The notes beneath the pieces are model-generated. The model was given only the letters and a program-made list of their open reading frames with translations. It did not search any database and had not been told where the DNA came from. A program made the translations under genes and the position numbers. Source: Xanthomonas sp. 3793 (GTDB lineage: Bacteria; Pseudomonadota; Gammaproteobacteria; Xanthomonadales; Xanthomonadaceae). From it: a stretch of 64,000 bases of DNA. The stretch lies in assembly GCF_024806835.1 (NCBI RefSeq), contig NZ_JANTYU010000002.1:1-64000 (forward strand), given 5' to 3'. Positions 8,965 through 17,889 of the stretch are shown piece after piece; the first letter of the stretch is position 1, and the number at the start of each line of letters is the position of its first letter.

Positions 8965-9016
8965 GCGGATGTGGCCATCGGCCGCATCCGCGTTTCCGCC
9001 GGCAGGGAGATGCCGG
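8965..9016 (+). promoter_or_regulatory. Hairpins between rplR and rpsE
   Basis: A 12-bp stem GCGGATG-T-GGCC / GGCC-G-CATCCGC (8965-8976 with 8980-8991, one U-G) with loop ATC is followed by GTTTCC. A second stem CCGGCA/TGCCGG lies at 8999-9016. The 158-base gap has no gene. Function unknown; it parallels the hairpins at neighbouring junctions. Confidence 0.55.
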
Positions 9017-9114
9017 ACCGTCCCGTTCTTTTGCAGCGGCCACGGGACCACCGTTCCACTCCACAACCATAAGCGGCTTCGAGCCGTACATACTCAATCA
9101 ATCAAGGAATCAAG

Positions 9115-9657
9115 ATGGCAGAAGAACGTGCACCGCGGGGTCGTGATCGCGACCGTAACCGCGAAGAGAAAGTCGACGACGGCATGATCGAGAAGCTGGT
9201 CGCGGTCAACCGCGTCAGCAAGACGGTCAAGGGCGGTCGCCAGTTCACCTTCACTGCGCTGACCGTGGTCGGCGATGGTCTGGGCAAGGTCGGTTTTGGT
9301 TATGGCAAGGCGCGCGAAGTGCCGGTCGCCATTCAGAAGTCGATGGAACAGGCGCGCAAGAACCTGGCTACTGTTGATCTGAACAACGGAACCTTGTGGC
9401 ACGCGGTCAAGTCCGGCCATGGCGCCGCACGCGTGTACATGCAGCCGGCTTCCGAAGGTACCGGCGTCATTGCCGGCGGTGCGATGCGCGCCGTGCTCGA
9501 AGCGGTTGGCGTGAAGAACGTGCTGGCCAAGGCGGTCGGTTCGCGTAATCCGATCAACCTGGTCCGCGCAACCCTGAAGGGTCTGTCGGAAGTGCAGTCG
9601 CCGGCCCGTGTTGCGGCCAAGCGCGGCAAGAAGGTGGAGGAGCTCAACCATGGCTAA
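9115..9657 (+). CDS. rpsE: 30S ribosomal protein S5
   Basis: 180 residues against 166-167 in E. coli; the difference is an N-terminal charged extension ([16 protein letters not shown]). The double-stranded RNA-binding part has [32 protein letters not shown] and the C-terminal domain [26 protein letters not shown]5 affects decoding fidelity. Its end overlaps rpmD by eight bases. Confidence 0.98.
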
Positions 9658-9841
9658 GGACACCAACAAGACCGTCAAGGTGCGCCTGGTGCGTGGCCTG
9701 CGTGGAACCCAGTCGCGTCACCGCCTGTCGGTGCGTGCGTTGGGCCTGAATAAGCTCAACGATGTGCGTGAACTGAAGGACAGCCCGCAGGTGCGTGGCC
9801 TGATCAATACGGTTCACTACCTCGTCAAGGTTGAGGAGTAA
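9650..9841 (+). CDS. rpmD: 50S ribosomal protein L30
   Basis: 63 residues from the ATG at 9650, which overlaps the rpsE stop; GTGGAGGAG lies just upstream inside rps[26 protein letters not shown] and [16 protein letters not shown] match L30. The overlap implies translational coupling with rpsE. Confidence 0.96.
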
Positions 9842-9845
9842 TCCA

Positions 9846-10289
9846 ATGACTCTGCGTCTTAATGACCTCAAGCCGGCCGACGGCGCCCGTACCGAACGCA
9901 CCCGCGTCGGTCGTGGTATCGGTTCGGGCCTCGGCAAGACCGCTGGTCGCGGTCACAAGGGTTCGTTCGCTCGCAAGGGCGGCGGCAAGATCAAGGCCGG
10001 CTTCGAAGGCGGCCAGACCCCGATGCAGCGCCGTCTGCCCAAGATCGGTTTCCGCTCCAAGATGGCGCGCGATACCGCTGAAGTGTTGTCCTACCAGCTG
10101 GACAAGCTGGATGCCGGTGATGTCGACTTTGCAGCGCTGCGTGCGGCCAATCTGGTCCCGAGCCGCGCCAAGAAGGCGAAGATCGTGCTGAAGGGCGAGC
10201 TGAGCAAGAAGTTCGTGCTGAAGGGCGTTGCGGCTACCGCAGGCGCCAAGGCAGCAATCGAAGCTGCCGGCGGCAGCGTAGAGGAGTAA
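9846..10289 (+). CDS. rplO: 50S ribosomal protein L15
   Basis: 147 residues from the ATG at 9846 (GAGGAG upstream in the rpmD end). [39 protein letters not shown] is the glycine-rich extension seen in all L15; its core block is [35 protein letters not shown] follows. Only 7 bases separate it from secY. Confidence 0.97.
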
Positions 10290-10296
10290 TCGGCAG

Positions 10297-11664
10297 ATGG
10301 CGCAGGCTGGCATTGGTAACCTCGGTGGCGGGCTCGGCAAGTTCACGGAACTTCGCCAGCGGCTACTGTTCGTCCTCGGGGCATTGATCGTCTATCGCAT
10401 CGGCTGCTATGTGCCGGTGCCGGGCGTCAATCCCGATGCCATGCTTTCGTTGATGCAGGCGCAGGGCGGCGGCATCGTGGACATGTTCAACATGTTCTCG
10501 GGCGGCGCCCTGCACCGTTTCAGTATTTTTGCGTTGAACGTGATGCCGTACATCTCGGCATCGATCGTGATCCAGTTGGCCACGCATATCTTTCCCGCCC
10601 TCAAGGCGATGCAGAAGGAAGGCGAGTCGGGCCGACGCAAGATCACCCAGTATTCGCGCATTGGCGCGGTGCTTCTGGCGGTGGTGCAGGGCGGCAGTAT
10701 CGCGCTTGCGCTGCAGAACCAGACCGCACCGGGCGGCGCTCCGGTGGTGTACGCGCCGGGCATGGGCTTTGTGCTCACAGCAGTGATCGCGCTGACGGCA
10801 GGTACAATCTTCCTGATGTGGGTTGGCGAGCAGGTCACCGAGCGCGGCATCGGCAACGGTGTGTCGCTGATCATCTTTGCCGGCATCGTGGCCGGTCTGC
10901 CGTCGGCGGCCATCCAGACCGTCGAGGCGTTCCGCGAAGGCAATCTGAGCTTCATTTCGCTGTTGCTGATCGTCATCACCATCCTGGCGTTTACGCTGTT
11001 TGTGGTGTTCGTCGAGCGTGGGCAACGGCGGATTACGGTCAATTACGCGCGCCGCCAGGGCGGTCGCAATGCGTATATGAACCAGACCTCGTTCCTGCCG
11101 CTGAAGCTCAACATGGCGGGTGTGATTCCGCCGATCTTCGCCTCCAGCATCCTGGCCTTCCCGGCGACGCTGTCGATGTGGTCGGGTCAGGCGGCATCGG
11201 GTAGTGGCGTGGGTTCGTGGTTGCAGAAGATCGCCAACGCGCTTGGGCCGGGCGAACCGGTGCATATGCTGGTATTTGCCGCGCTGATCATCGGTTTCGC
11301 GTTCTTCTACACCGCGCTGGTGTTCAACTCGCAAGAGACTGCCGACAACCTCAAGAAGTCGGGCGCATTGATTCCGGGCATCCGCCCCGGCAAGGCCACG
11401 GCGGATTACGTCGACGGCGTGCTGACGCGGCTGACCGCGGCCGGTTCGCTGTACCTGGTCATCGTCTGCCTGCTGCCGGAAATCATGCGCACTCAGCTCG
11501 GTACCTCGTTCCATTTCGGTGGTACGTCGTTGCTGATCGCGGTGGTGGTGGTGATGGACTTCATTGCGCAGATCCAGGCGCATCTGATGTCGCACCAGTA
11601 TGAGAGCTTGCTGAAGAAGGCCAACCTGAAGGGCGGCTCGCGCGGCGGCTTGGCGCGCGGTTAA
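10297..11664 (+). CDS. secY: Protein translocase subunit SecY
   Basis: 455 residues with ten hydrophobic segments, the pore subunit of the SecYEG inner-membrane translocon. Family motifs: [19 protein letters not shown] near the start, [32 protein letters not shown], the cytoplasmic loop [30 protein letters not shown] and the final [16 protein letters not shown]. Co-transcribed with the spc ribosomal genes as in most bacteria. The gene rpmJ, which often follows, is not present. Confidence 0.98.
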   Translation: MAQAGIGNLGGGLGKFTELRQRLLFVLGALIVYRIGCYVPVPGVNPDAMLSLMQAQGGGIVDMFNMFSGGALHRFSIFALNVMPYISASIVIQLATHIFPALKAMQKEGESGRRKITQYSRIGAVLLAVVQGGSIALALQNQTAPGGAPVVYAPGMGFVLTAVIALTAGTIFLMWVGEQVTERGIGNGVSLIIFAGIVAGLPSAAIQTVEAFREGNLSFISLLLIVITILAFTLFVVFVERGQRRITVNYARRQGGRNAYMNQTSFLPLKLNMAGVIPPIFASSILAFPATLSMWSGQAASGSGVGSWLQKIANALGPGEPVHMLVFAALIIGFAFFYTALVFNSQETADNLKKSGALIPGIRPGKATADYVDGVLTRLTAAGSLYLVIVCLLPEIMRTQLGTSFHFGGTSLLIAVVVVMDFIAQIQAHLMSHQYESLLKKANLKGGSRGGLARG

Positions 11665-11889
11665 GTGGTACACTAGATCTTCATTACGTGAAGACGGCCT
11701 GGTTCCCGGGCCACGATCTTCCGATCAGAAGGGCGGCTCGCGCGACGTCTCGCGTGCGGGTGTGACGGGGTGGTCCTGTGCGGGAGTAGCACAGGCGGTT
11801 CGGAGAAGTTTTCTGGATCAACACCGTCCGGCGCCGGAGCGAGGGCACACTCCCCACGCCGGGTCCATGGAACCTCTGGTTCCACGGGC
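11665..11889. other. secY-rpsM spacer: hairpins, no rpmJ
   Basis: No reading frame here resembles L36 or any other protein. The stretch holds a perfect CCTGTGC/GCACAGG stem (11775-11795), a 12-base palindrome TCCGGCGCCGGA (11827-11838) and a TGGAACC/GGTTCCA stem (11868-11884). These may end or process spc transcripts before the alpha promoter; no T-run terminator is visible. Confidence 0.5.
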
Positions 11890-11918
11890 TTCAAAGCAAT
11901 CCGAGGCCTTGCTATAAT
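11890..11918 (+). promoter_or_regulatory. Promoter of the alpha operon (rpsM)
   Basis: TTCAAA at 11890-11895, 17-base spacer, perfect TATAAT at 11913-11918. The start would be near 11925. It would give the rpsM-rpsK-rpsD-rpoA set a dedicated promoter with a leader of about 70 bases. Confidence 0.7.
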
Positions 11919-11936
11919 TCCGAGTTCACTTTTGAT

Positions 11937-11952
11937 CCATCCTGCCGGATGG
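11937..11952 (+). promoter_or_regulatory. Leader hairpin of the alpha operon
   Basis: A perfect CCATCC/GGATGG stem with loop TGCC lies in the short rpsM leader, followed by GGCGCC and GGGCGC segments that can pair further. In E. coli S4 binds a pseudoknot in this leader; whether a pseudoknot forms here needs folding. Confidence 0.4.
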
Positions 11953-11996
11953 CGCCTGGGCGCTGTCGGGCCATCACTCAGTTGGAGAATCGCGTC

Positions 11997-12353
11997 ATGG
12001 CGCGTATTGCAGGCGTCAACCTGCCAGCCCAGAAGCACGTCTGGGTCGGGTTGCAAAGCATCTACGGCATCGGCCGTACCCGTTCTAAGAAGCTCTGCGA
12101 ATCCGCAGGGGTTACCTCGACCACGAAGATTCGTGATCTGTCCGAACCCGAAATCGAGCGCCTGCGCGCCGAAGTCGGCAAGTATGTCGTCGAAGGCGAC
12201 CTGCGCCGCGAAATCGGTATCGCGATCAAGCGACTGATGGACCTGGGCTGCTATCGCGGTCTGCGTCATCGCCGTGGTCTCCCGCTGCGTGGTCAGCGCA
12301 CCCGTACCAACGCCCGCACCCGTAAGGGTCCGCGCAAGGCGATCAGGAAGTAA
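11997..12353 (+). CDS. rpsM: 30S ribosomal protein S13
   Basis: 118 residues, same as E. coli, from the ATG at 11997 with TTGGAGAA upstream. [63 protein letters not shown] (in consecutive blocks) and TNARTRKGP are diagnostic. S13 contacts the P-site tRNA and 50S bridges. First gene of the alpha set. Confidence 0.98.
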   Translation: MARIAGVNLPAQKHVWVGLQSIYGIGRTRSKKLCESAGVTSTTKIRDLSEPEIERLRAEVGKYVVEGDLRREIGIAIKRLMDLGCYRGLRHRRGLPLRGQRTRTNARTRKGPRKAIRK

Positions 12354-12363
12354 GGGATAGATC

Positions 12364-12756
12364 ATGGCAAAGCCAGCAGAAAAGAAAACGAAGAAGAAGA
12401 TCAAGCGCGTCATCACTGACGGCGTCGCTCATGTCCACGCTTCGTTCAATAACACCATCGTCACCATCACCGATCGCCAGGGCAACGCCTTGTCGTGGGC
12501 TACGTCCGGCGGCGCCGGTTTCCGTGGTTCGCGTAAGTCGACCCCGTTCGCTGCTCAGGTTGCCGCCGAAAAGGCTGGCCGCGCTGCGCTCGACTACGGC
12601 GTGAAGTCGCTGGAAGTACGTATCAAGGGTCCGGGTCCGGGCCGTGAGTCGGCCGTGCGTTCGTTGAACAACGTGGGCTACAAGATCACCAACATCATCG
12701 ACGTGACGCCAATCCCGCACAACGGGTGCCGTCCGCCGAAGAAGCGTCGCGTCTAA
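12364..12756 (+). CDS. rpsK: 30S ribosomal protein S11
   Basis: 130 residues. [39 protein letters not shown] and the closing [18 protein letters not shown] (the site of isoaspartate formation in E. coli S11 includes this NG) mark S11. Ten bases after rpsM. Confidence 0.98.
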   Translation: MAKPAEKKTKKKIKRVITDGVAHVHASFNNTIVTITDRQGNALSWATSGGAGFRGSRKSTPFAAQVAAEKAGRAALDYGVKSLEVRIKGPGPGRESAVRSLNNVGYKITNIIDVTPIPHNGCRPPKKRRV

Positions 12757-12771
12757 AGGGAGCGATAAGAA

Positions 12772-13398
12772 ATGGCTCGTTATATCGGTCCTACCTGTAA
12801 GCTCGCCCGCCGCGAAGGCGCCGATCTTTCCCTCAAGAGCCCGGCGCGTGCGCTGGACTCCAAGTGCAAGCTTGAGCAGAAGCCCGGCCAACACGGCGCG
12901 GCTCGCAAAGGCAAGCTCTCCGACTACGCTACCCAGCTGCGTGAAAAGCAGAAGGTCAAGCGTATCTACGGTCTGCTGGAACGTCAGTTCCGCAACTACT
13001 ACAAGAAGGCCTCGACCAAGAAGGGCAACACCGGCGAGAACCTGCTGCAGTTGCTGGAAACCCGTCTGGACAACGTCTGCTACCGCATGGGCTTTGCCGT
13101 CACCCGTCCGGCCGCGCGCCAGCTGGTGTCGCACCGTGGCGTGCTGGTCAATGGCAAGTCGGTGAATCTGGCTTCGTACCAGATCAAGGCCGGCGATGCG
13201 ATCACGCTGTCGGAAAAAGCACAGAAGCAGCTCCGCGTGCAGGAAGCCCTGACCGTGGCTGAGCAGCACGACATGACGCCGTCGTGGGTTGAAGTCGATT
13301 CGAAGAAGTTCAGCGGCGTATTCAAGGCCGTGCCGGATCGCGCTGACCTGCCTTCGGATATCAACGAAGCGCTGATCGTCGAGTTGTATTCGAAGTAA
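12772..13398 (+). CDS. rpsD: 30S ribosomal protein S4
   Basis: 208 residues. [47 protein letters not shown] blocks and an S4 RNA-binding domain ([35 protein letters not shown] region) are present. S4 nucleates 30S assembly and, in E. coli, represses the alpha operon. A 12-bp dyad follows before rpoA. Confidence 0.98.
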   Translation: MARYIGPTCKLARREGADLSLKSPARALDSKCKLEQKPGQHGAARKGKLSDYATQLREKQKVKRIYGLLERQFRNYYKKASTKKGNTGENLLQLLETRLDNVCYRMGFAVTRPAARQLVSHRGVLVNGKSVNLASYQIKAGDAITLSEKAQKQLRVQEALTVAEQHDMTPSWVEVDSKKFSGVFKAVPDRADLPSDINEALIVELYSK

Positions 13399-13409
13399 TT
13401 CACATTGGA

Positions 13410-13434
13410 GAACCTCCGGCACTGCCGGAGGTTC
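13410..13434 (+). promoter_or_regulatory. Perfect 12-bp dyad directly upstream of the rpoA ribosome-binding site
   Basis: GAACCTCCGGCA and its exact reverse complement are separated by one base. There is no T-run, and the rpoA AGGAG begins two bases after the dyad. A hairpin here could separate rpoA translation from rpsD or mark an RNase site; it is unlikely to terminate transcription. Confidence 0.6.
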
Positions 13435-13451
13435 GCAGGAGACCCCGCAAC

Positions 13452-14450
13452 ATGACGGTTACCGCCAACCAGGTTCTGCGCCCCCGTGGTCCGCAGATCG
13501 AACGTCTTACCGACAACCGTGCCAAGGTCGTGATCGAGCCCTTGGAGCGCGGTTACGGGCACACGCTGGGCAATGCCCTGCGTCGTGTGCTGTTGTCGTC
13601 GATCCCCGGTTTTGCGATCACCGAGGTCGAGATCGACGGCGTGCTGCACGAGTACACCACGGTCGAGGGTTTGCAGGAAGACGTGCTTGACGTCCTGCTC
13701 AACCTGAAAGACGTGGCGATTCGCATGCACAGTGGCGACAGCGCCACGCTGTCGTTGTCCAAGCAGGGTCCGGGCACGGTCACTGCGGCCGACATCAGGA
13801 CCGATCACAACGTTGAGATCATCAACGGCGACCACGTGATCTGCCACCTGACCAAAGACACCGCACTGAACATGCGTCTGAAGATCGAGCGTGGGTTCGG
13901 CTACCAGCCGGCTGCTGCGCGTCGTCGTCCGGATGAAGAGACCCGTACCATCGGTCGTCTGATGCTGGACGCGTCGTTCTCGCCGGTGCGTCGCGTTGCC
14001 TATGCCGTGGAAGCTGCGCGCGTCGAACAGCGCACCGACCTCGACAAGCTGGTGATCGATATCGAAACCAACGGCACGATCGATGCCGAGGAAGCCGTGC
14101 GCACCGCCGCCGACATCCTCAGCGATCAGCTGTCGGTGTTCGGCGATTTCACCCACCGCGATCGCGGTGCGGCCAAGCCGGCTGCCAGCGGCGTGGATCC
14201 GGTGCTGCTGCGCCCGATCGACGACCTCGAGCTGACCGTGCGTTCGGCCAACTGCCTGAAGGCCGAGAGCATCTACTACATCGGCGATCTGATCCAGAAG
14301 ACCGAAGTGGAACTGCTCAAGACCCCGAATCTTGGCAAGAAGTCGCTGACCGAAATCAAGGAAGTGCTGGCACAGCGCGGCCTTGCGCTGGGCATGAAGC
14401 TGGAGAACTGGCCGCCGGCCGGTGTCGCCCAGCACGGCATGCTTGGTTAA
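13452..14450 (+). CDS. rpoA: RNA polymerase subunit alpha
   Basis: 332 residues (329 in E. coli). N-terminal assembly domain: [36 protein letters not shown]-terminal domain from about residue 250: [19 protein letters not shown] and [19 protein letters not shown], with the arginine that contacts UP elements. It is flanked by a dyad upstream and a strong terminator downstream, giving it unusual separation from rplQ. Confidence 0.98.
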   Translation: MTVTANQVLRPRGPQIERLTDNRAKVVIEPLERGYGHTLGNALRRVLLSSIPGFAITEVEIDGVLHEYTTVEGLQEDVLDVLLNLKDVAIRMHSGDSATLSLSKQGPGTVTAADIRTDHNVEIINGDHVICHLTKDTALNMRLKIERGFGYQPAAARRRPDEETRTIGRLMLDASFSPVRRVAYAVEAARVEQRTDLDKLVIDIETNGTIDAEEAVRTAADILSDQLSVFGDFTHRDRGAAKPAASGVDPVLLRPIDDLELTVRSANCLKAESIYYIGDLIQKTEVELLKTPNLGKKSLTEIKEVLAQRGLALGMKLENWPPAGVAQHGMLG

Positions 14451-14461
14451 TGCATCACCCG

Positions 14462-14495
14462 CATGGGCGTCTTCGGGCGCCCATGTTTGTTTTTT
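14462..14495 (+). terminator. Strong rho-independent terminator between rpoA and rplQ
   Basis: A 10-bp stem CATGGGCGTC/GGCGCCCATG (one U-G) closes a TTCG tetraloop and is followed by TTTGTTTTTT. It lies 11 bases after the rpoA stop. Because rplQ is normally in the same operon, this is either a partial terminator that lowers rplQ output or marks a separate rplQ transcript. Confidence 0.85.
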
Positions 14496-14631
14496 ACATC
14501 GACGGGCCAAAGCCCGCGGTGACATCCGGTCAAGGGACGGCCGGTTCGGACCAACCGCAGTCCATTCAACAGCGCCAGGATGGCGACAACGTCTCTCAAG
14601 CAGTCTCAACATTCCTTAGGAAATCACACTC

Positions 14632-15015
14632 ATGCGTCACCAGAAATCCGGTCGTAAGTTCAACCGCACCAGCGCGCACCGCGAAGCCATGTTCCGCAAT
14701 ATGGCCGCTTCGCTGTTCAAGCACGAGCTGATCAAGACCACCTTGCCGAAGGCCAAGGAACTGCGTCGCGTCGCCGAGCCGCTGATCACCATCGGCAAGG
14801 TCGATGGCGTTGCCAATCGTCGTCTGGCCTTCGCTCGCCTGCGCGACAAGGAAGCCGTGGGCAAGCTGTTCGTCGAGCTGGGCCCGCGTTACGCGACCCG
14901 TCCCGGCGGCTACCTGCGCATCCTGAAGGCCGGCTTCCGTGCCGGTGACAATGCGCCGATGGCGTATGTCGAGCTGGTCGACCGCCCGGTCGTGGCGGAA
15001 GAAGTGGCCGAGTAA
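14632..15015 (+). CDS. rplQ: 50S ribosomal protein L17
   Basis: 127 residues. [47 protein letters not shown] and [22 protein letters not shown] are standard L17. It starts 181 bases after rpoA, beyond a strong terminator; no convincing promoter was seen in that gap. TTAGGAAA precedes the ATG. Confidence 0.97.
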
Positions 15016-15041
15016 TCGGAGCGCTTTGTAAAGATGCTTAG

Positions 15042-15069
15042 AAAAGCCCGGCTCGCGCCGGGCTTTTTT
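15042..15069 (+). terminator. Rho-independent terminator of the alpha operon
   Basis: AAAAGCCCGGC/GCCGGGCTTTT stem with loop TCGC followed by further T residues, 26 bases after rplQ. Confidence 0.93.
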
Positions 15070-15681
15070 ATTGGGGCGTTAGGGGTGTCGTCGAGGGACG
15101 CAGCAAGGTGCAAATCGCCGGCGCGGCGCGATCACCGGATGCTGCGGTACGGCCAACGTGGGTCGAAGAATCCGCGAATGTCCTGACGCGCTGGCTTGGG
15201 AGTGAAGAGGATCCGGAGTGCGTAAAGTGGGTCGTGAGTTGGACGGAGGGCGAGGTTGGCGTTTGAGTGACGCACCGCATCTCGACTAAGCAGCCACCAT
15301 GGCGTGGGACGGCGCTTGGCTCGGTGGCCGGTTCCCCGGAAGCCTGGGTCTGCCAAAGGTGCTGTGGAGACAGGGGGCAGGCGCGCGGTGGATCCGGCAT
15401 GGCAATGCTTTCATCTTGTCCGCGGCACGCATGTGGTGGCGACGCGATCACGGCGCATCGGCCGTTCGTGCCCGAGCCGGATCCATCCGCAGCAGGCGCT
15501 TTGGATGCCTCCGCCCTCCTCGAGGGGCGCTTGAGTGCTCTGTAGGTCACCGATAGCGCCGACAGCACCGCGCAGATGCTGTAGCGCTTCGTAGCAGGCG
15601 CTTCGGCAGACGCATGCATGCGTGGTCATGTCGGCGGTCATGGCTGATAATCGAGGCCTTGGTCCTAGGCAAGCGGTCACG
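15070..15681. other. 612-base stretch without a recognisable gene
   Basis: Several open frames of 70-180 codons exist on both strands, but they overlap one another, have no ribosome-binding sites worth noting and show no familiar motifs. No clear promoter or repeat was found except a GCATGCATGC palindrome near 15613. It separates the translation cluster from dsbB. Confidence 0.5.
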
Positions 15682-16203
15682 ATGAATCCATTCCGTTGGG
15701 GTTTCCGGGCACAGTTTCTGTTGGGGTTTGTTGCTTGCGCAGGACTGCTGGCCTACGCGATCTATGTGCAACTGCACCTGGGACTCGAGCCATGCCCGTT
15801 GTGTATTTTTCAGCGGATCGCATTCGCGGCGCTGGCGGTAGTGTTCCTGCTGGGTGCGCTGCATGGGCCGCGTGCTGCCGGTGGGCGCAAGGTCTATGGC
15901 GTGTTGGGTTTCATCGCAGCGGGCGTGGGCATGGGGATCGCGGCGCGGCATGTCTGGGTGCAGATCCGGCCCAAGGACATGATGTCGTCGTGCGGGCCGC
16001 CACTGAGCTTTCTGAGCGAGACGATGGGGCCGTTCGAAGTGTTTCGCACGGTGCTGACCGGTACCGGGGATTGCGGCAACATCGATTGGCGCTTCCTGGG
16101 CCTGAGCATGCCGATGTGGAGCATGGTGTGGTTCGTGGCGCTTGCATTGTGGGCGTTATATGCCGGCTTCAAGGCGCGGCGTAGTTCGGTGCATCACCAC
16201 TGA
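15682..16203 (+). CDS. dsbB: Disulfide bond formation protein B
   Basis: 173 residues from the ATG at 15682 (an upstream ATG at 15622 would add a hydrophilic tail foreign to the family). Four membrane helices. Quinone-linked CPLC pair at residues 38-41, with an arginine at 45, and a second periplasmic pair Cys104 and Cys131. DsbB reoxidises DsbA in the periplasm and passes electrons to ubiquinone. Neither dsbA nor another oxidoreductase is adjacent. Confidence 0.95.
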   Translation: MNPFRWGFRAQFLLGFVACAGLLAYAIYVQLHLGLEPCPLCIFQRIAFAALAVVFLLGALHGPRAAGGRKVYGVLGFIAAGVGMGIAARHVWVQIRPKDMMSSCGPPLSFLSETMGPFEVFRTVLTGTGDCGNIDWRFLGLSMPMWSMVWFVALALWALYAGFKARRSSVHHH

Positions 16204-16406
16204 TGGGCCGATGGCAGGTCTCTGTCGTTTGCACAAAAAACATCGAAATTGCACAGTGAATCCCGCGCCGTTCAGCCGTGTCCGTCGCTTTGGTCGCTGC
16301 CCTCAGTGGAGATAGGTGACTGGCAGCGGTGTGCTCCGCAGCCAGGGTGCTTTGCGTAGCGATCAGGCTCTGCCACCATCGCAGGCTGTCCAGGAGTGTC
16401 ACTGCC

Positions 16407-17804
16407 ATGAATCCTTCCGCCCCTTCTCCCGTTTCCGATTCCGCCGCCTCGTCGTGGGCGCCGGGTAGCTGGCGTGGCAAACCCGCCCTGCAGCTGCCGG
16501 TGTATCCGGACCAGGATGCGCTGCAGGCCGCCATGAGCGAGTTGGGGCAGTTGCCGCCTCTGGTGACCTCGTGGGAGATCTTCGCGCTCAAGCGCCAGCT
16601 GGCAGAGGCGCAGGAAGGCAAGCGCTTCCTGCTGCAGGGCGGCGATTGTGCGGAGAATTTCAGCGATTGCGAATCGGGTACGATCTCCAATCGGCTGAAA
16701 GTGCTGCTGCAAATGAGCCTGGTGCTGGTGCATGGCCTGCGCCTGCCGGTGGTGCGGGTAGGGCGCTTTGCCGGGCAGTACGCCAAGCCGCGATCGGCCG
16801 ATACCGAAACGCGCGATGGCGTGACCTTGCCCAGTTACCGCGGCGATGTGATCAATGCGCCGGCCTTCACCGAGGCCGCGCGCGTGCCCGACCCGCGCCG
16901 CATGATCACCGCGCACTCGCGGTCGGCGATGACGATGAACTTCGTGCGTGCGTTGATCGATGGCGGTTTCGCCGACCTGCACCACCCCGAATACTGGAAT
17001 CTGGACTGGGTGGGTTATTCGCCGCTGGCGGCCGACTACCAGAAGATGGTGGCGTCGATCGGCGACGCGGTGCGCTTCATGGAAACCCTGTCCGGGTCCG
17101 AGGTGTACAACCTCAATCGCATCGACTTCTACACCTCGCACGAAGCGCTGTTGCTGCCCTACGAAGAGGGCCTGACCCGTCAGGTGCCGCGTCAGTGGGG
17201 CTGGTTCAACCTCAGCACGCATTACCCGTGGATCGGCATGCGCACCGCAGCGCTGGATGGCGCGCATGTGGAATATCTGTGTGGGGTGCGCAATCCGATT
17301 GCGATCAAGGTGGGGCCATCGGTGCAGCCGGATCAGCTGCTGCGCCTGATCGATGTGCTCAACCCCGAGGACGAACCCGGGCGCTTGAGCTTCATCCATC
17401 GCATGGGTGCGACCCAGATTGCCGAAAAATTGCCGCCGCTGCTGGATGCGGTCAAGCGCGATGGCCGACGCGTGTTGTGGGTCTGCGATGCGATGCACGG
17501 CAATACCGAAAGCACCGGAAACGGCTATAAAACCCGGCGTTTCGACAATATCCGCAGCGAAGTGGAGTTGTCGTTCGACCTGCATGCGGCGGCCGGCACA
17601 CGGCTGGGCGGCGTGCATCTGGAACTGACCGGCGAAGACGTCACCGAATGCACCGGCGGTGCGCGCGAGCTCACCGAGCGCGATCTGGAACGCGCCTACC
17701 GCTCCAGCGTGGATCCGCGGCTGAACTACGAACAGTCGCTCGAAATCGCAATGGCGATCGTGCGCAAGCAACAGCAGGTGGCGTCGCAACCGCTGGGCGC
17801 GTGA
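16407..17804 (+). CDS. aroG: 3-deoxy-D-arabino-heptulosonate 7-phosphate synthase, class II
   Basis: 465 residues from the ATG at 16407, with AGGAG at 16392-16396. It condenses phosphoenolpyruvate and erythrose 4-phosphate, the first step of the shikimate pathway. Plant/actinobacterial class II type: QGGDCAENF with metal-binding Cys81, VGRFAGQYAKPRS, the HPEYWNLDW and FIHRMG blocks and CDAMHGNT. Unrelated in sequence to E. coli AroF/G/H, so the symbol is by function. Monocistronic as far as can be seen. Confidence 0.93.
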   Translation: MNPSAPSPVSDSAASSWAPGSWRGKPALQLPVYPDQDALQAAMSELGQLPPLVTSWEIFALKRQLAEAQEGKRFLLQGGDCAENFSDCESGTISNRLKVLLQMSLVLVHGLRLPVVRVGRFAGQYAKPRSADTETRDGVTLPSYRGDVINAPAFTEAARVPDPRRMITAHSRSAMTMNFVRALIDGGFADLHHPEYWNLDWVGYSPLAADYQKMVASIGDAVRFMETLSGSEVYNLNRIDFYTSHEALLLPYEEGLTRQVPRQWGWFNLSTHYPWIGMRTAALDGAHVEYLCGVRNPIAIKVGPSVQPDQLLRLIDVLNPEDEPGRLSFIHRMGATQIAEKLPPLLDAVKRDGRRVLWVCDAMHGNTESTGNGYKTRRFDNIRSEVELSFDLHAAAGTRLGGVHLELTGEDVTECTGGARELTERDLERAYRSSVDPRLNYEQSLEIAMAIVRKQQQVASQPLGA

Positions 17805-17889
17805 TGTCACCGTACGCATGACGTGATGCTCATGCCGCGTGCGGCATGATGCTGCAGCCATCCCTCTTTCCCCCCACAGGAGGAACGGT

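Noticed and set aside
11665..11996. rpmJ hidden in the secY-rpsM gap
   Set aside because: No short frame with the conserved cysteines and basic residues of L36 in any frame.
15068..15619. A 183-codon minus-strand frame between rplQ and dsbB
   Set aside because: Low-complexity sequence with no ribosome-binding site, no motif, and overlap with the rplQ terminator.
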